NCBI GenBank assembly: GCA_040882565.1
Contig: JBBEAZ010000024.1
Location: 309,454 to 373,453, forward strand
Reading direction: 5' to 3'
From: CF-162 sp040882565
GTDB lineage: Bacteria; Chloroflexota; Dehalococcoidia; SM23-28-2; RBG-16-64-32
Length of the DNA: 64,000 bases
In this document: piece after piece, positions 26,864-34,972 of the stretch
Layout: each line of letters begins with the position of its first letter
Position numbering within the stretch: position 1 is the first letter of the stretch
Notes under the pieces: model-generated
Told to the model about the DNA's origin: nothing
Database searches by the model: none
The model's input: only the letters and a program-made list of their open reading frames with translations
Made by a program: the position numbers and the translations under genes

Positions 26864-27595
26864 CTAGCGCGCACCCTTCTTCGTCATCACGAGAATGACG
26901 GTGCGAAGCAGGATCATCAGGTCGACGGTCAGAGGGTGGCGGCGCACGTAGCGCAGGTCGTAGCGGACCTTTTCGTAGTGCGTGAGGTCGGAGCGGCCGT
27001 TGACCTGCGCGAGGCCAGTCATGCCGGGCTTGACCTGGTGCCTCTGCCGGAACTGCGCCGGCCACGCTGCAACGATGTCCGGGATGTCCGGACGCGGGCC
27101 GACGAGGGTCATGTCGCCCTTGACGACGTTCACGAGTTGCGGCAGTTCGTCGACGGTCGTCTTGCGCAGGGTCCAACCGATCGCAGTGGCGTGCTTCGGG
27201 CGGCCGCGCGGGCTAAGCAGGCGGTTCATCAGGTCGCCGGTCGGGAGCCGCTCGGCAAGATCGCTGCTGGCGCGGTTGTGGTGCATCGTGCGGAACTTGA
27301 GGAAACGAAACGCGCGGCTGTTGAGACCGATCCGGTCCTGCTTGATGAGCACGGGTCCCGGCGATTCGAGCTTGATCAGGGCGGCAGCGAGCGCAAACAC
27401 CGGCCAGAGTATGCCGATCATCATCCCGCCCACGGTGATGTCGATCAGGCGCTTGACCGGCGAAGTTGGCCCGGTCTCGACGCGGTCGGGGATTTCTGGA
27501 TACGACTCCGTAGCCTCCGGGACGGGCTCAGCCGACTGGCCGTTCGACCCGCTGCGCGAAGCCGGCGACACCAGTTCGTCGGCCGGGTCGCGCAC
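26864..27595 (-). CDS. Initiating sugar-phosphate transferase (bacterial sugar transferase family)
   Basis: Polyprenyl-phosphate hexose-1-phosphate transferase of 243 residues, the committed step that loads a sugar phosphate on undecaprenyl phosphate. After a polar N-terminus of about 45 residues comes the reentrant membrane helix 'IDITVGGMMIGILWPVFALAAALIKLESPGPVLIKQDRIGLN', then 'FRFLKFRTM', 'DELPQLVNVVKGDMTLVGPRP' and 'PGMTGLAQVNGRSDLTHYEKVRYDLRYV', all diagnostic of the PglC/WbaP catalytic core. It lacks the four-helix N-domain of WbaP, so it is a short, monotopic type. Its start abuts the rmlD stop. Confidence 0.92.
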   Translation of the reverse strand: MRDPADELVSPASRSGSNGQSAEPVPEATESYPEIPDRVETGPTSPVKRLIDITVGGMMIGILWPVFALAAALIKLESPGPVLIKQDRIGLNSRAFRFLKFRTMHHNRASSDLAERLPTGDLMNRLLSPRGRPKHATAIGWTLRKTTVDELPQLVNVVKGDMTLVGPRPDIPDIVAAWPAQFRQRHQVKPGMTGLAQVNGRSDLTHYEKVRYDLRYVRRHPLTVDLMILLRTVILVMTKKGAR

Positions 27596-28551
27596 TAGCG
27601 TCGCGCTCCGGCGGCGATCAACTCGGCCACCTGCGGCGTGCGCATGTGCTCTACGAGCGCCTCTCGCCAGGGACGCAGCGTGATACCGAGGACGGCTGCG
27701 CGGTTGTTTGCGAGCGTCGAGTCGACCGGCTTGCGGAAGGGTAGGTTGAAGTCAGCCTGGACAGCGCCTTCGGTTGGCACATCGATGCCGGCGAGCCGAA
27801 GGACTTCCCGGGCCCACTCAAGCCTCGAACAACCGTCGCCCCCACCGGCCAGGTGGTAGACGCCGTACTCGCCGGTCTCGATAAGCTGTGCGATTGCCGC
27901 GGCAAGGTCGTGTGTCCACGTTGGCGTAGCGATCTCGTCTGTGACCCCGCGGACGCGGCCGTCAGCAAACGCGCGCTCGACGATCTTCTCCGGGAAACTG
28001 ACCCGTCCTGGGCCATACACCCATGAGGTTCGGACAATGTAGTGCTTCTCGGTCTCCCCCCGCACAGCGATTTCACCTGCAAGCTTCGACCGGCCATATT
28101 CGTTGACCGGGTTCGGAGTGTCCTCTTCTTCGTACGGGGCCTTCCTCGTGCCCTCGAAGACTTCGTTGCTGCTGATCTGCACCATCGCAGCTCCAATTTG
28201 CGCGGCGGCCCGTGCCACATTCGCCGCTCCCTGCGAATTCACTTGAAGGGCGCGCCCGGGGTCACGCTCGCAGCCAGTCGTGTCGGTCCAAGCCGCGCAG
28301 TTGATGACGATCTCCGGTTCTTCGCCCGTTACAGCCTCGGCGACAGCGTCTTCGTCCGCGATGTCTAACGGTTTAGCAACATTGTGTCTGTATCGACGCT
28401 CGTGGTGGGCGTAGAGGGAAAGGTAATTGTTCTTTCCTCCCTTACGCCACGCCGCGGCGCGGCCATCGGTCCCCAGTTCAAGCTGGAGTGCACGCCCCAA
28501 TTGCCCGTCTGCCCCGGTGATCAGGATGCGGTGGCGCCATTCCATTTTCAC
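27595..28551 (-). CDS. rfbD: dTDP-4-dehydrorhamnose reductase
   Basis: Last enzyme of dTDP-L-rhamnose synthesis, reducing dTDP-4-dehydrorhamnose with NAD(P)H. A 318-residue extended SDR with 'ILITGADGQLGRAL' (GxxGxxG), 'INCAAWTDTTGCERDPGRALQVNSQGAANVA', active-site 'YGRSKLAGE' and 'TPTWTHDLAAAI'. Slightly long for RmlD because of an insertion near residues 30-55. It begins at a GTG overlapping the TGA of rfbC (GTGA). It supplies rhamnose donor to the neighbouring glycosyltransferases. Confidence 0.93.
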   Translation of the reverse strand: MKMEWRHRILITGADGQLGRALQLELGTDGRAAAWRKGGKNNYLSLYAHHERRYRHNVAKPLDIADEDAVAEAVTGEEPEIVINCAAWTDTTGCERDPGRALQVNSQGAANVARAAAQIGAAMVQISSNEVFEGTRKAPYEEEDTPNPVNEYGRSKLAGEIAVRGETEKHYIVRTSWVYGPGRVSFPEKIVERAFADGRVRGVTDEIATPTWTHDLAAAIAQLIETGEYGVYHLAGGGDGCSRLEWAREVLRLAGIDVPTEGAVQADFNLPFRKPVDSTLANNRAAVLGITLRPWREALVEHMRTPQVAELIAAGARR

Positions 28552-29003
28552 TTAACTACGCCTTGTTCAAGCTCCTCCTGAGTGTACTCGACCTGCTCAT
28601 CCTTGAGATCCGGATCGTAGGGCGGGTCAGGATAGTTGACGAGCCAACCTTCTTCCGGACCGATGTTTTCGAGGCCGGTGGCCACGTTCTTCGGGATGAA
28701 GAGGCGTTTGGGCGCAGCTGCGTCGAGGATATGTTCTTCACGGACCCATGTCGTCCTGCCACCGGATGCAGTCGGCTGGTAGAGGATGATCCGCATGCGG
28801 CCCTTGAGGCAGACGTAGCGCGCGGACCGAACACGGTGCAGGTGATAGCCCTTGAAAGCGCCAGGCGTCGCGGCGGAGAGATAGACCTCGGTCAGGTGGC
28901 CGTCGGGGCTCTTAAACAGCTCGATCAAGAACCCGTTCTCGTTGCCGCCGTGGTCTTTGGTGGTGACGCGCTTCGCGGACTCTTCGCTGACTCGGTCGAT
29001 CAT
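28548..29003 (-). CDS. rfbC: dTDP-sugar 3,5-epimerase / cupin isomerase (RmlC-type)
   Basis: A 151-residue cupin in the position of dTDP-4-dehydrorhamnose 3,5-epimerase. It contains 'GAFKGYHLHRVRSARYVCLKGRMRIILYQP' with the RmlC-type histidine region and 'FIPKNVATGLENIGPEEGWLVNYPDPPYDPDL'. It is shorter than standard RmlC (~180) and lacks its usual N-terminal portion, so it may belong to the RmlC-like/WxcM-like cupin subgroup; context (rmlA, B, D) argues for the epimerase role. ATG at 29003, 4 bp after the rfbB stop; the stop overlaps the rfbD start. Confidence 0.8.
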   Translation of the reverse strand: MIDRVSEESAKRVTTKDHGGNENGFLIELFKSPDGHLTEVYLSAATPGAFKGYHLHRVRSARYVCLKGRMRIILYQPTASGGRTTWVREEHILDAAAPKRLFIPKNVATGLENIGPEEGWLVNYPDPPYDPDLKDEQVEYTQEELEQGVVK

Positions 29004-29007
29004 CGCC

Positions 29008-30048
29008 CTAGTCTGGGCCACGTGGCTTCGCTTCAGCAAGCCGTTTGCCGTACTGCTTCTCGTAGTACGCTTGGAAATCGGCGTCGCGCACCTTCTCCCA
29101 CCACCAGCGGTTCTGTAGATACCACTCGACTGTCTTTTCGAGCGTTGCCTTGAAGTCGTGGCGAGGGTGCCAGCCCAGCGCCTGAATCTTCGAGGAGTCC
29201 AAGAAGTAGCCGCGGTCATGGCCTGCGCGGTCCTCGACGAAACGAATGAGGCTGCGCGGCTTCTCCAGCAGGTCGAGGATCATTTCCGCCACCTCAAGGT
29301 TCGGGCGCTGGTTACCGGCGCCAATGTTGTAGGCCTCGCCCGGCACGCCTTCGTGGAGCAGCAGGTCGAGCGCCTCGCAGTGGTCTTCGACGAAAAGCCT
29401 GTCACGGGTCTGCTGGCCGTCGCCGTAGATCGGCAAGGGCAGCCCCTGCATAGCGTTGGTCGCGCAGAGTGGCACGAACTTCTCGACGTGCTGGCGGGGG
29501 CCAACGTTATTTGCCGGTCGCGCGACGACGACCGGCAGGTCGTAGGTCTCGACGTAGGCGCGACACTGCATCTCACCACCGGCCTTGCTCGCTGAGTAGG
29601 GGCTACGCGGCTTGAAGACGTCGGTCTCGACGGAAGGCAGGTCCGTCGGCAGGACCTCGCCGTAGACCTCATCGGTCGAGATGTGCAGGAAGCGCTGGAG
29701 GTGCATGTTCTGCCGTGCCGCCTCAAGAAGAGTGTAGGTACCGAAGACGTCGGTCTGGATAAACGAGCCGGGCTCCATCAGCGAGCGGTCAACGTGCGTC
29801 TCCGCGGCGAAGTGAGCGACATAGTCGGCATCCGGCATCAGCTTGCCGACGACCACCGGATCACAGATGTCACCCTGGACGAAGCGGTAGCGCGGGTCAT
29901 CAGCGACGTCGCGGAGGTTGTCGGGGTTCCCGGCGTAGGTCAGCTTGTCGAGATTGATGACGCTAGCATCTAGATGCTCCTGGAGGAGACGGACGATGAA
30001 GTTACTACCGATGAAGCCGCAACCGCCTGTGACCAGGTAAGTGGTCAC
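29008..30048 (-). CDS. rfbB: dTDP-glucose 4,6-dehydratase
   Basis: Second enzyme of dTDP-rhamnose synthesis: NAD-dependent conversion of dTDP-glucose to dTDP-4-keto-6-deoxyglucose. 346 residues, extended SDR: 'YLVTGGCGFIGSNFI' (GxxGxxG), 'LDKLTYAGNPDNL', 'HFAAETHVDRS', 'STDEVYGE' with catalytic Asp-Glu, 'YSASKAGGE' with Tyr and Lys, and 'GWHPRHDF' near the end, as in RmlB. It overlaps rfbA by 4 bp (ATGA) upstream and is followed by rfbC. Complete, normal length. Confidence 0.96.
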   Translation of the reverse strand: MTTYLVTGGCGFIGSNFIVRLLQEHLDASVINLDKLTYAGNPDNLRDVADDPRYRFVQGDICDPVVVGKLMPDADYVAHFAAETHVDRSLMEPGSFIQTDVFGTYTLLEAARQNMHLQRFLHISTDEVYGEVLPTDLPSVETDVFKPRSPYSASKAGGEMQCRAYVETYDLPVVVARPANNVGPRQHVEKFVPLCATNAMQGLPLPIYGDGQQTRDRLFVEDHCEALDLLLHEGVPGEAYNIGAGNQRPNLEVAEMILDLLEKPRSLIRFVEDRAGHDRGYFLDSSKIQALGWHPRHDFKATLEKTVEWYLQNRWWWEKVRDADFQAYYEKQYGKRLAEAKPRGPD

Positions 30049-31184
30049 TCGGGGATCTCGATCCTGGAGTGGTCGCCGAGCGTCAGCGCGTAACCCGCGC
30101 CGCCGCCGTGCCCACCCGCCAACTCGACATTTCGGCCGATCATGCTCTTAACGATGGGCCAGTGCAGGTCTTCGATCCGGCTGTCTTCCATGACGATACT
30201 GTCCTCGATGCGACAGCCCTTGATCCGGCAGCGCGCATCGATCGAAGTGTTTGGACCGACGTAGGAGTCGATCACTTCAGCGCCCGCGCCGATGATCAGC
30301 GGGCCGCGGAGGACGCTGTTCTCGATCCGCGCGCCGGCTTCGATGACGACCGGCTCGTACACCCGAGTCTTTTCGTCGATCTCGCCGTCGCGGCGGTCGC
30401 TGAGCGTGCCGAGGACCATACGGTTGGCGTTCAGGATGTCGTCCATCTTGCCGGTGTCTATCCAGTAACGGTCCATCACCTCGGCGCGGACCCGGGCGCC
30501 GCGGTCGATCAGACCCTGGATTGCGTCCGTGATCTCGAGTTCGCCGCGCCATGACGGCTTCAGCGTCGCGATGACGTCATGTACGGCTGGGTCGAATATG
30601 TAGATGCCGATGACGGCAAGGTTTCCCATCGGCTCCTTCGGCTTTTCGACGATGCGTGTGACAACGTCGTCCGTTAGTTGGGCGATGCCGAAAGCTTCCG
30701 GGTTGGAGACGGGATGGAGGAGGATCTGCGAGCCTTGGCCCGCGGCGCAGTGCTTCTCGACGTACGGCTGGATGCCGCCGAGCACGAAGTTGTCGCCCAG
30801 GTAGAGGACAAATGGTGAGTCGCCCAAGAACCCATGCGCGGTGCGTACAGCGTGGGCGATGCCGCCGGGCTTGTCCTGCTGAACGATCGTGATGTTTGCG
30901 CCGAACTGGGAGCCATCGCCGACCGCTGCCATCACCTGCTCGGCGGTGTCGCCAACGACGACGCCGATGTCGGTGATGCCGCACTCGACGAGTTGCTCGA
31001 TCGCGTAGAAGAGCACCGGCTTGTTGGCGATCGGCACGAGTTGCTTGGCATTGGTGTAGGTGAAGGGGCGAAGGCGGCTGCCGACGCCGCCGCTGAGGAC
31101 GAGGCCCTTGAGCGCGCCATCGGCGGCGCCACTCGCGGACGGGGCTGCGGGATCCCGGCTGGTCGTCGTGGTCGTGGTTGCCAT
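30045..31184 (-). CDS. rfbA: Glucose-1-phosphate thymidylyltransferase, long type
   Basis: Makes dTDP-glucose from glucose-1-phosphate and dTTP. 379 residues: a Thr-rich N-terminal tail, nucleotidyltransferase domain with 'LVLSGGVGSRLRPFTYTNAKQLVPIANKPV' (signature, with G-G-x-G-x-R-L), 'LGDNF' and 'VEKPKEP', then a C-terminal left-handed beta-helix ('IENSVLRGPLIIGAGAEVIDSYVGPNT', 'IEDSIVMEDSRIEDL'). The beta-helix is the hallmark of the long RmlA type, common in archaea, actinobacteria and Chloroflexi. It lies 2 bp after a GT2 gene and overlaps rfbB. Confidence 0.92.
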   Translation of the reverse strand: MATTTTTTSRDPAAPSASGAADGALKGLVLSGGVGSRLRPFTYTNAKQLVPIANKPVLFYAIEQLVECGITDIGVVVGDTAEQVMAAVGDGSQFGANITIVQQDKPGGIAHAVRTAHGFLGDSPFVLYLGDNFVLGGIQPYVEKHCAAGQGSQILLHPVSNPEAFGIAQLTDDVVTRIVEKPKEPMGNLAVIGIYIFDPAVHDVIATLKPSWRGELEITDAIQGLIDRGARVRAEVMDRYWIDTGKMDDILNANRMVLGTLSDRRDGEIDEKTRVYEPVVIEAGARIENSVLRGPLIIGAGAEVIDSYVGPNTSIDARCRIKGCRIEDSIVMEDSRIEDLHWPIVKSMIGRNVELAGGHGGGAGYALTLGDHSRIEIPE

Positions 31185-31186
31185 GA

Positions 31187-32101
31187 TTAGACTAACGAGC
31201 GCCCTTTCGGCTGGTTATGCGTGTGCCAGAAAAGCGCGCGAATGGCGGGAATAGCACGGCCGATCCGCGTGGGATTACGCACGAAGTAGGCTGGGGCGTA
31301 GAACAACGCGTGCATCAGAAAGGCCGTGACGGCCTGCATACGGGTCCCACGCTTGCGCGCGAAAAGCAGTGCGTTGCGGCGGTAGAGGTAGTCGAAGCGG
31401 GCGTCTGGCTTTTGCGAGCGCGAGGCCTTGTGCCAGATGCGGGCCAGCGGCACGTAGTAGCAGTGGAGACCGTAAGCGCGGGCGCGAATGCACCAGTCAG
31501 TCTCTTCCCAGTAGGCGAAGTACTGCTCGTCCAGGAGGCCGACCTTCTCGATGGCCGAACGCGGGATCAGCATGCAGACGCCGTCCGCATAATCCCGGCG
31601 CTTGACGCGATCGTACTGGCCGGTGTCCTCTTCGCCGCGTCCGACCTGCGTCGCGACGGCGCGCCAGATGCTAACCTCGCCGCCGGTCGAGTAGATGACG
31701 CGCGGCCGGTCATAGAAGTTCGTGCGCGGGCAGGCCGCGGCGAGATCGGGCAGTTCGCGCGCGGCGTCGATCATCATCTGCAAAAACGTCGGGGCGACGA
31801 CGGTGTCGTTGTTCAGGAGGAGAACGTAATCGCCATCAGCCTCCAGGGCGCGACGGATGCCTGCATTGGCGCCGCCGGCGAAGCCGCGGTTCTTCGACAA
31901 GCGCAGGACCTCGAGGAAGCTACCGAATTCTGCTTCGAGCTTGCCAGCCTCGTCATTGCGTGAGCCGTTGTCGACGACGATTGCACGGAAGGCGCCGTAG
32001 TCCACGGCCTGCAGGCTCTGAAGGCACTCACGAGTGTCGGCTAGGCCGTTCCAGTTGAGGATGACGATTGTGACGCTTGGTGGGGTGGTCATAGACTGCA
32101 T
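31187..32101 (-). CDS. Glycosyltransferase family 2 (rhamnosyltransferase-like)
   Basis: GT-A fold glycosyltransferase of 304 residues. 'TIVILNWNGLADTRECLQSL', 'VVDNGSRNDEAGKL', 'NRGFAGGANAGI', 'LLLNNDTVV' (DXD-like site is NND) and 'DEQYFAYWEETDWCIRA' (ED-motif) match WcaB/Rv3782-like rhamnosyl or galactofuranosyl transferases. The C-terminal region 'FLMHALFYAPAYFV' is a membrane-associated helix. Being adjacent to the rhamnose genes, it may transfer rhamnose, which is inference. It starts the minus-strand run that ends with wecG; ATG at 32092 is an alternative start. Confidence 0.9.
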   Translation of the reverse strand: MQSMTTPPSVTIVILNWNGLADTRECLQSLQAVDYGAFRAIVVDNGSRNDEAGKLEAEFGSFLEVLRLSKNRGFAGGANAGIRRALEADGDYVLLLNNDTVVAPTFLQMMIDAARELPDLAAACPRTNFYDRPRVIYSTGGEVSIWRAVATQVGRGEEDTGQYDRVKRRDYADGVCMLIPRSAIEKVGLLDEQYFAYWEETDWCIRARAYGLHCYYVPLARIWHKASRSQKPDARFDYLYRRNALLFARKRGTRMQAVTAFLMHALFYAPAYFVRNPTRIGRAIPAIRALFWHTHNQPKGRSLV

Positions 32102-32209
32102 ATGCGCTCGCCGGGCGGAAATTCGGCCGGGTCTGGGCGGGTGTTTGAGCGCTCGTGCTAAGTGTCGTGAACATCGCGCCTTTGGTCAAGCGAGCATATA
32201 ATTTTGCTT

Positions 32210-34972
32210 GTGGACGCCCCCCGCTACGAATCCCAGATTGACCTTACCAACGAAAACAACTCGCAGACGCTCGTCATCCTACTCACTGGCGAAAACAAGC
32301 GTGTGCTGGAGACAGGCCCCGCTACTGGCTACGTCACCCGCGAACTCCAGGCTCGAAGTTGCAAGGTCACCGGTCTAGAGATAGACGAGCAAGCTGCTGC
32401 CATCGCTGAGCCATTCTGCGAGCGGATGATAGTCGGCGACCTCGAGAAGCTGGATTTCGCGGAGACGTTCAAGGGCGAGCTGTTTGACGTCGCCATCTTT
32501 GGCGACGTGCTGGAGCACCTGGCTGACCCTTGGCGCGTGCTGCGGGAGATACGTCCGTTCCTGGCGCCGGGCGGGTATATCGTAGCGTCAGTGCCCAACG
32601 TGGCTCACGCCAGCCTGCGTCTCTCAGTTCTGCAGGGCGACTTCAAGTACACAGAACTGGGCCTGCTGGACCGCACGCACCTGCGCTTCTTCACCCGTGA
32701 ATCACTGGGCGAACTGTTTCGTGACACCGGCTACTCGATCATAGAGTGGCGCCGAGTCGTCCTCGACCCCTTCGCCACGGAGCAAGGGCTGCGGGAGTCA
32801 GACTACCCGCCCTACCTCGCCCAAGCGATGCGCAATGACGAAGAAGCGCTCACCTACCAGTACGTGGTAACCGCCGTGGTCAGCGATACGCCTATCGCGT
32901 TCAACGGACACGACGAGGCAGCGGTGCCTCGGACGGCACCGCTAAGCTCCGCGATGGCAGCGATCCGCGCCGAGGAGAACCGAATCCTCGCGCTGGAACG
33001 ACGCATGGCCACCATCACCGAGGGCTGGCACTCGCTGACGCCGCGCCTCGAGGAGGCGGAGGCGAAGCTGCTCAAAATGACGCAGCACGCCGGCAACCTC
33101 GGTAATGACCTGAGCCGAATGCGCAACAGCATCGGCTGGCGGCTGCTCCAGATCGCGCGCACGCCGATTCGAGTGTTGGCGCCGTCGGGAAGCCCGCAAC
33201 GCCTGCCGCTGATCGCCGTGCGACGCGCGATCGGCCTCGCGGCGCGGCGCGGCCCCATGGCGCTGGTCAAGAAGGTAGCGAACGTGCGGCAGTGGCCGGC
33301 GGTGATGCGCAACCTGCGTCGGCCCCAGGTCCCGCACATGGACCTGAACGCCGCGTACCAGATCTGGCTCGAACGATACAGCATCACGCCCGAGAGGGCG
33401 GACCGCCTGCGCATCGAGGCGCTGACGCTGACTTACCGGCCGCGCATCAGCATCGTCACGCCCGTGTACAACCCGGAGGTGAGCTGGCTGCGCGACGCCA
33501 TCGACTCGGTCGCCGGGCAGGTTTACGACAACTGGGAACTGTGTCTGGCGGACGACGGTTCGACAAAGCCAGGTATCCGCGAACTCCTCGAGGACTACGG
33601 CTCGCGCGACAACCGGATCAAGGTGTCGTTCGCGGAGCAGAACGCAGGCATTTCAGCGGCATCGAACAGGGCGCTGGCTATGGCGACCGGCGAGTACGTC
33701 GGCTTGCTCGATCACGACGACGTGCTGACGCCGGACGCGCTCTACGTGGTGGCCAAGCAGCTCAACGAGCGCCCAGAGATCGACTATATATACAGCGACG
33801 AGGACAAGATGGAGCTGGACGGCGGCCGCCTGGACCCGTTCTTCAAGCCGGACTGGTCACCGGACACGCTCTACTGCCTGAACTACGCCACGCACTTCAG
33901 CGTCTATCGCAAATCGGTGCTGGACGGGGTCGGCGGGTTCCGGCTGGGGTTCGAAGGAAGCCAGGACTGGGACTTGACGCTGCGGGTGACTGAGCTGACG
34001 GACCGCGTCGCCCACATTGCGCGACCGCTGTACTCTTGGCGTAAGGTGCCGGGCTCGGCGGCGGCTGCCGACGACGCGAAGGAGTATGCGCACGTGGCCG
34101 CGCGGAAGGCGATTGGCGAGGCGCTGGAGCGGCGTGGCACTCCCGGCCAGGTGCTGGACGGCCCATACAAGGGTTACTACAGGGTGAAGTACGACATCAT
34201 CGGCGAGCCGAAGGTGGCGATCGTGATCCCGACTCGCGACGGGCTCGACATGCTGCGCAAGTGCATCGACAGCATCCGCACCAAGTCTAGCTACACAAAC
34301 TACGAGATCATCATCATCAACAACCAGAGCAGCGACCCAGCGACGCTGAAATACTTCGACCAGTTCGGCGGCCGCGTGATCGATTACCCGCACCCGTTCA
34401 ACTACTCGGCACAGATGAACCTCGGCGTGCGCGAGGCCGGCGCCGAGTACGTGCTCCTCCTCAACAACGACACGATCGTCATGAACGACGACTGGATCGA
34501 GGCGATGCTGGAGTACGGGCAGCGGGCTGACGTTGGCGCCGTCGGCGCGCGCCTGCTGTTCCCGGACGGCCGCGTGCAGCACGAGGGGGTCTACGTGGGT
34601 TGCGGCGGTGGGCTGGCGGGCCACATCGACCACAAAGGCTACTATGCCCTCGGTGAGTGCGTGCTCAACGTCTCGGCCGTGACGGCAGCCTGCATGCTCG
34701 TGAAGGCGAGCGTTTACCAAGAGGTCGGCGGGCTCGACGAGGAACTGAATGTCGCCTACAACGACGTTGACTTCTGCCTCAGGCTGCGCGCTGCCGGATA
34801 CGAGGTCATCTACACACCCCACGCCCGGCTAGTGCACCGCGAGGGCGGTACGCGCGGCCACCGCCACCCGGACGGCAACGAGAGCCTCTTCCGCAGCCGC
34901 TGGCCCAACTACCGCGACCCCTACTACAACCCTAACTTCGACGTCGACCATCCGTTTGCGCTGAAACTTTAG
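32210..34972 (+). CDS. Methyltransferase-GT2-GT2 fusion protein
   Basis: Three catalytic domains in about 920 residues. (1) Class I SAM methyltransferase at ~1-220: 'VLETGPATGYVTRELQAR', 'GDVLEHLADPWRVLREIRP', 'GGYIVASVPNVAH'. (2) A linker with coiled-coil potential at ~250-310 ('AIRAEENRILALERRMATI'). (3) GT2 domain with 'ISIVTPVYNPEVSWLRDAIDS', 'ADDGST', 'LLDHDDVLTPDAL', 'FEGSQDWDLTLRV'. (4) Second GT2 with 'VAIVIPTRDGLDMLRKCIDS', 'LLLNNDTIVM', 'VAYNDVDFCLRLRAAGY'. Likely a chain-extending polymerase capped by methylation, as in some O-antigen termini; this is inference. GTG at 32210 lies 7 nt after TATAAT (32197-32202), so translation is probably leaderless; a TTG at 32204 is in frame but too close. 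Confidence 0.9.
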   Translation: MDAPRYESQIDLTNENNSQTLVILLTGENKRVLETGPATGYVTRELQARSCKVTGLEIDEQAAAIAEPFCERMIVGDLEKLDFAETFKGELFDVAIFGDVLEHLADPWRVLREIRPFLAPGGYIVASVPNVAHASLRLSVLQGDFKYTELGLLDRTHLRFFTRESLGELFRDTGYSIIEWRRVVLDPFATEQGLRESDYPPYLAQAMRNDEEALTYQYVVTAVVSDTPIAFNGHDEAAVPRTAPLSSAMAAIRAEENRILALERRMATITEGWHSLTPRLEEAEAKLLKMTQHAGNLGNDLSRMRNSIGWRLLQIARTPIRVLAPSGSPQRLPLIAVRRAIGLAARRGPMALVKKVANVRQWPAVMRNLRRPQVPHMDLNAAYQIWLERYSITPERADRLRIEALTLTYRPRISIVTPVYNPEVSWLRDAIDSVAGQVYDNWELCLADDGSTKPGIRELLEDYGSRDNRIKVSFAEQNAGISAASNRALAMATGEYVGLLDHDDVLTPDALYVVAKQLNERPEIDYIYSDEDKMELDGGRLDPFFKPDWSPDTLYCLNYATHFSVYRKSVLDGVGGFRLGFEGSQDWDLTLRVTELTDRVAHIARPLYSWRKVPGSAAAADDAKEYAHVAARKAIGEALERRGTPGQVLDGPYKGYYRVKYDIIGEPKVAIVIPTRDGLDMLRKCIDSIRTKSSYTNYEIIIINNQSSDPATLKYFDQFGGRVIDYPHPFNYSAQMNLGVREAGAEYVLLLNNDTIVMNDDWIEAMLEYGQRADVGAVGARLLFPDGRVQHEGVYVGCGGGLAGHIDHKGYYALGECVLNVSAVTAACMLVKASVYQEVGGLDEELNVAYNDVDFCLRLRAAGYEVIYTPHARLVHREGGTRGHRHPDGNESLFRSRWPNYRDPYYNPNFDVDHPFALKL

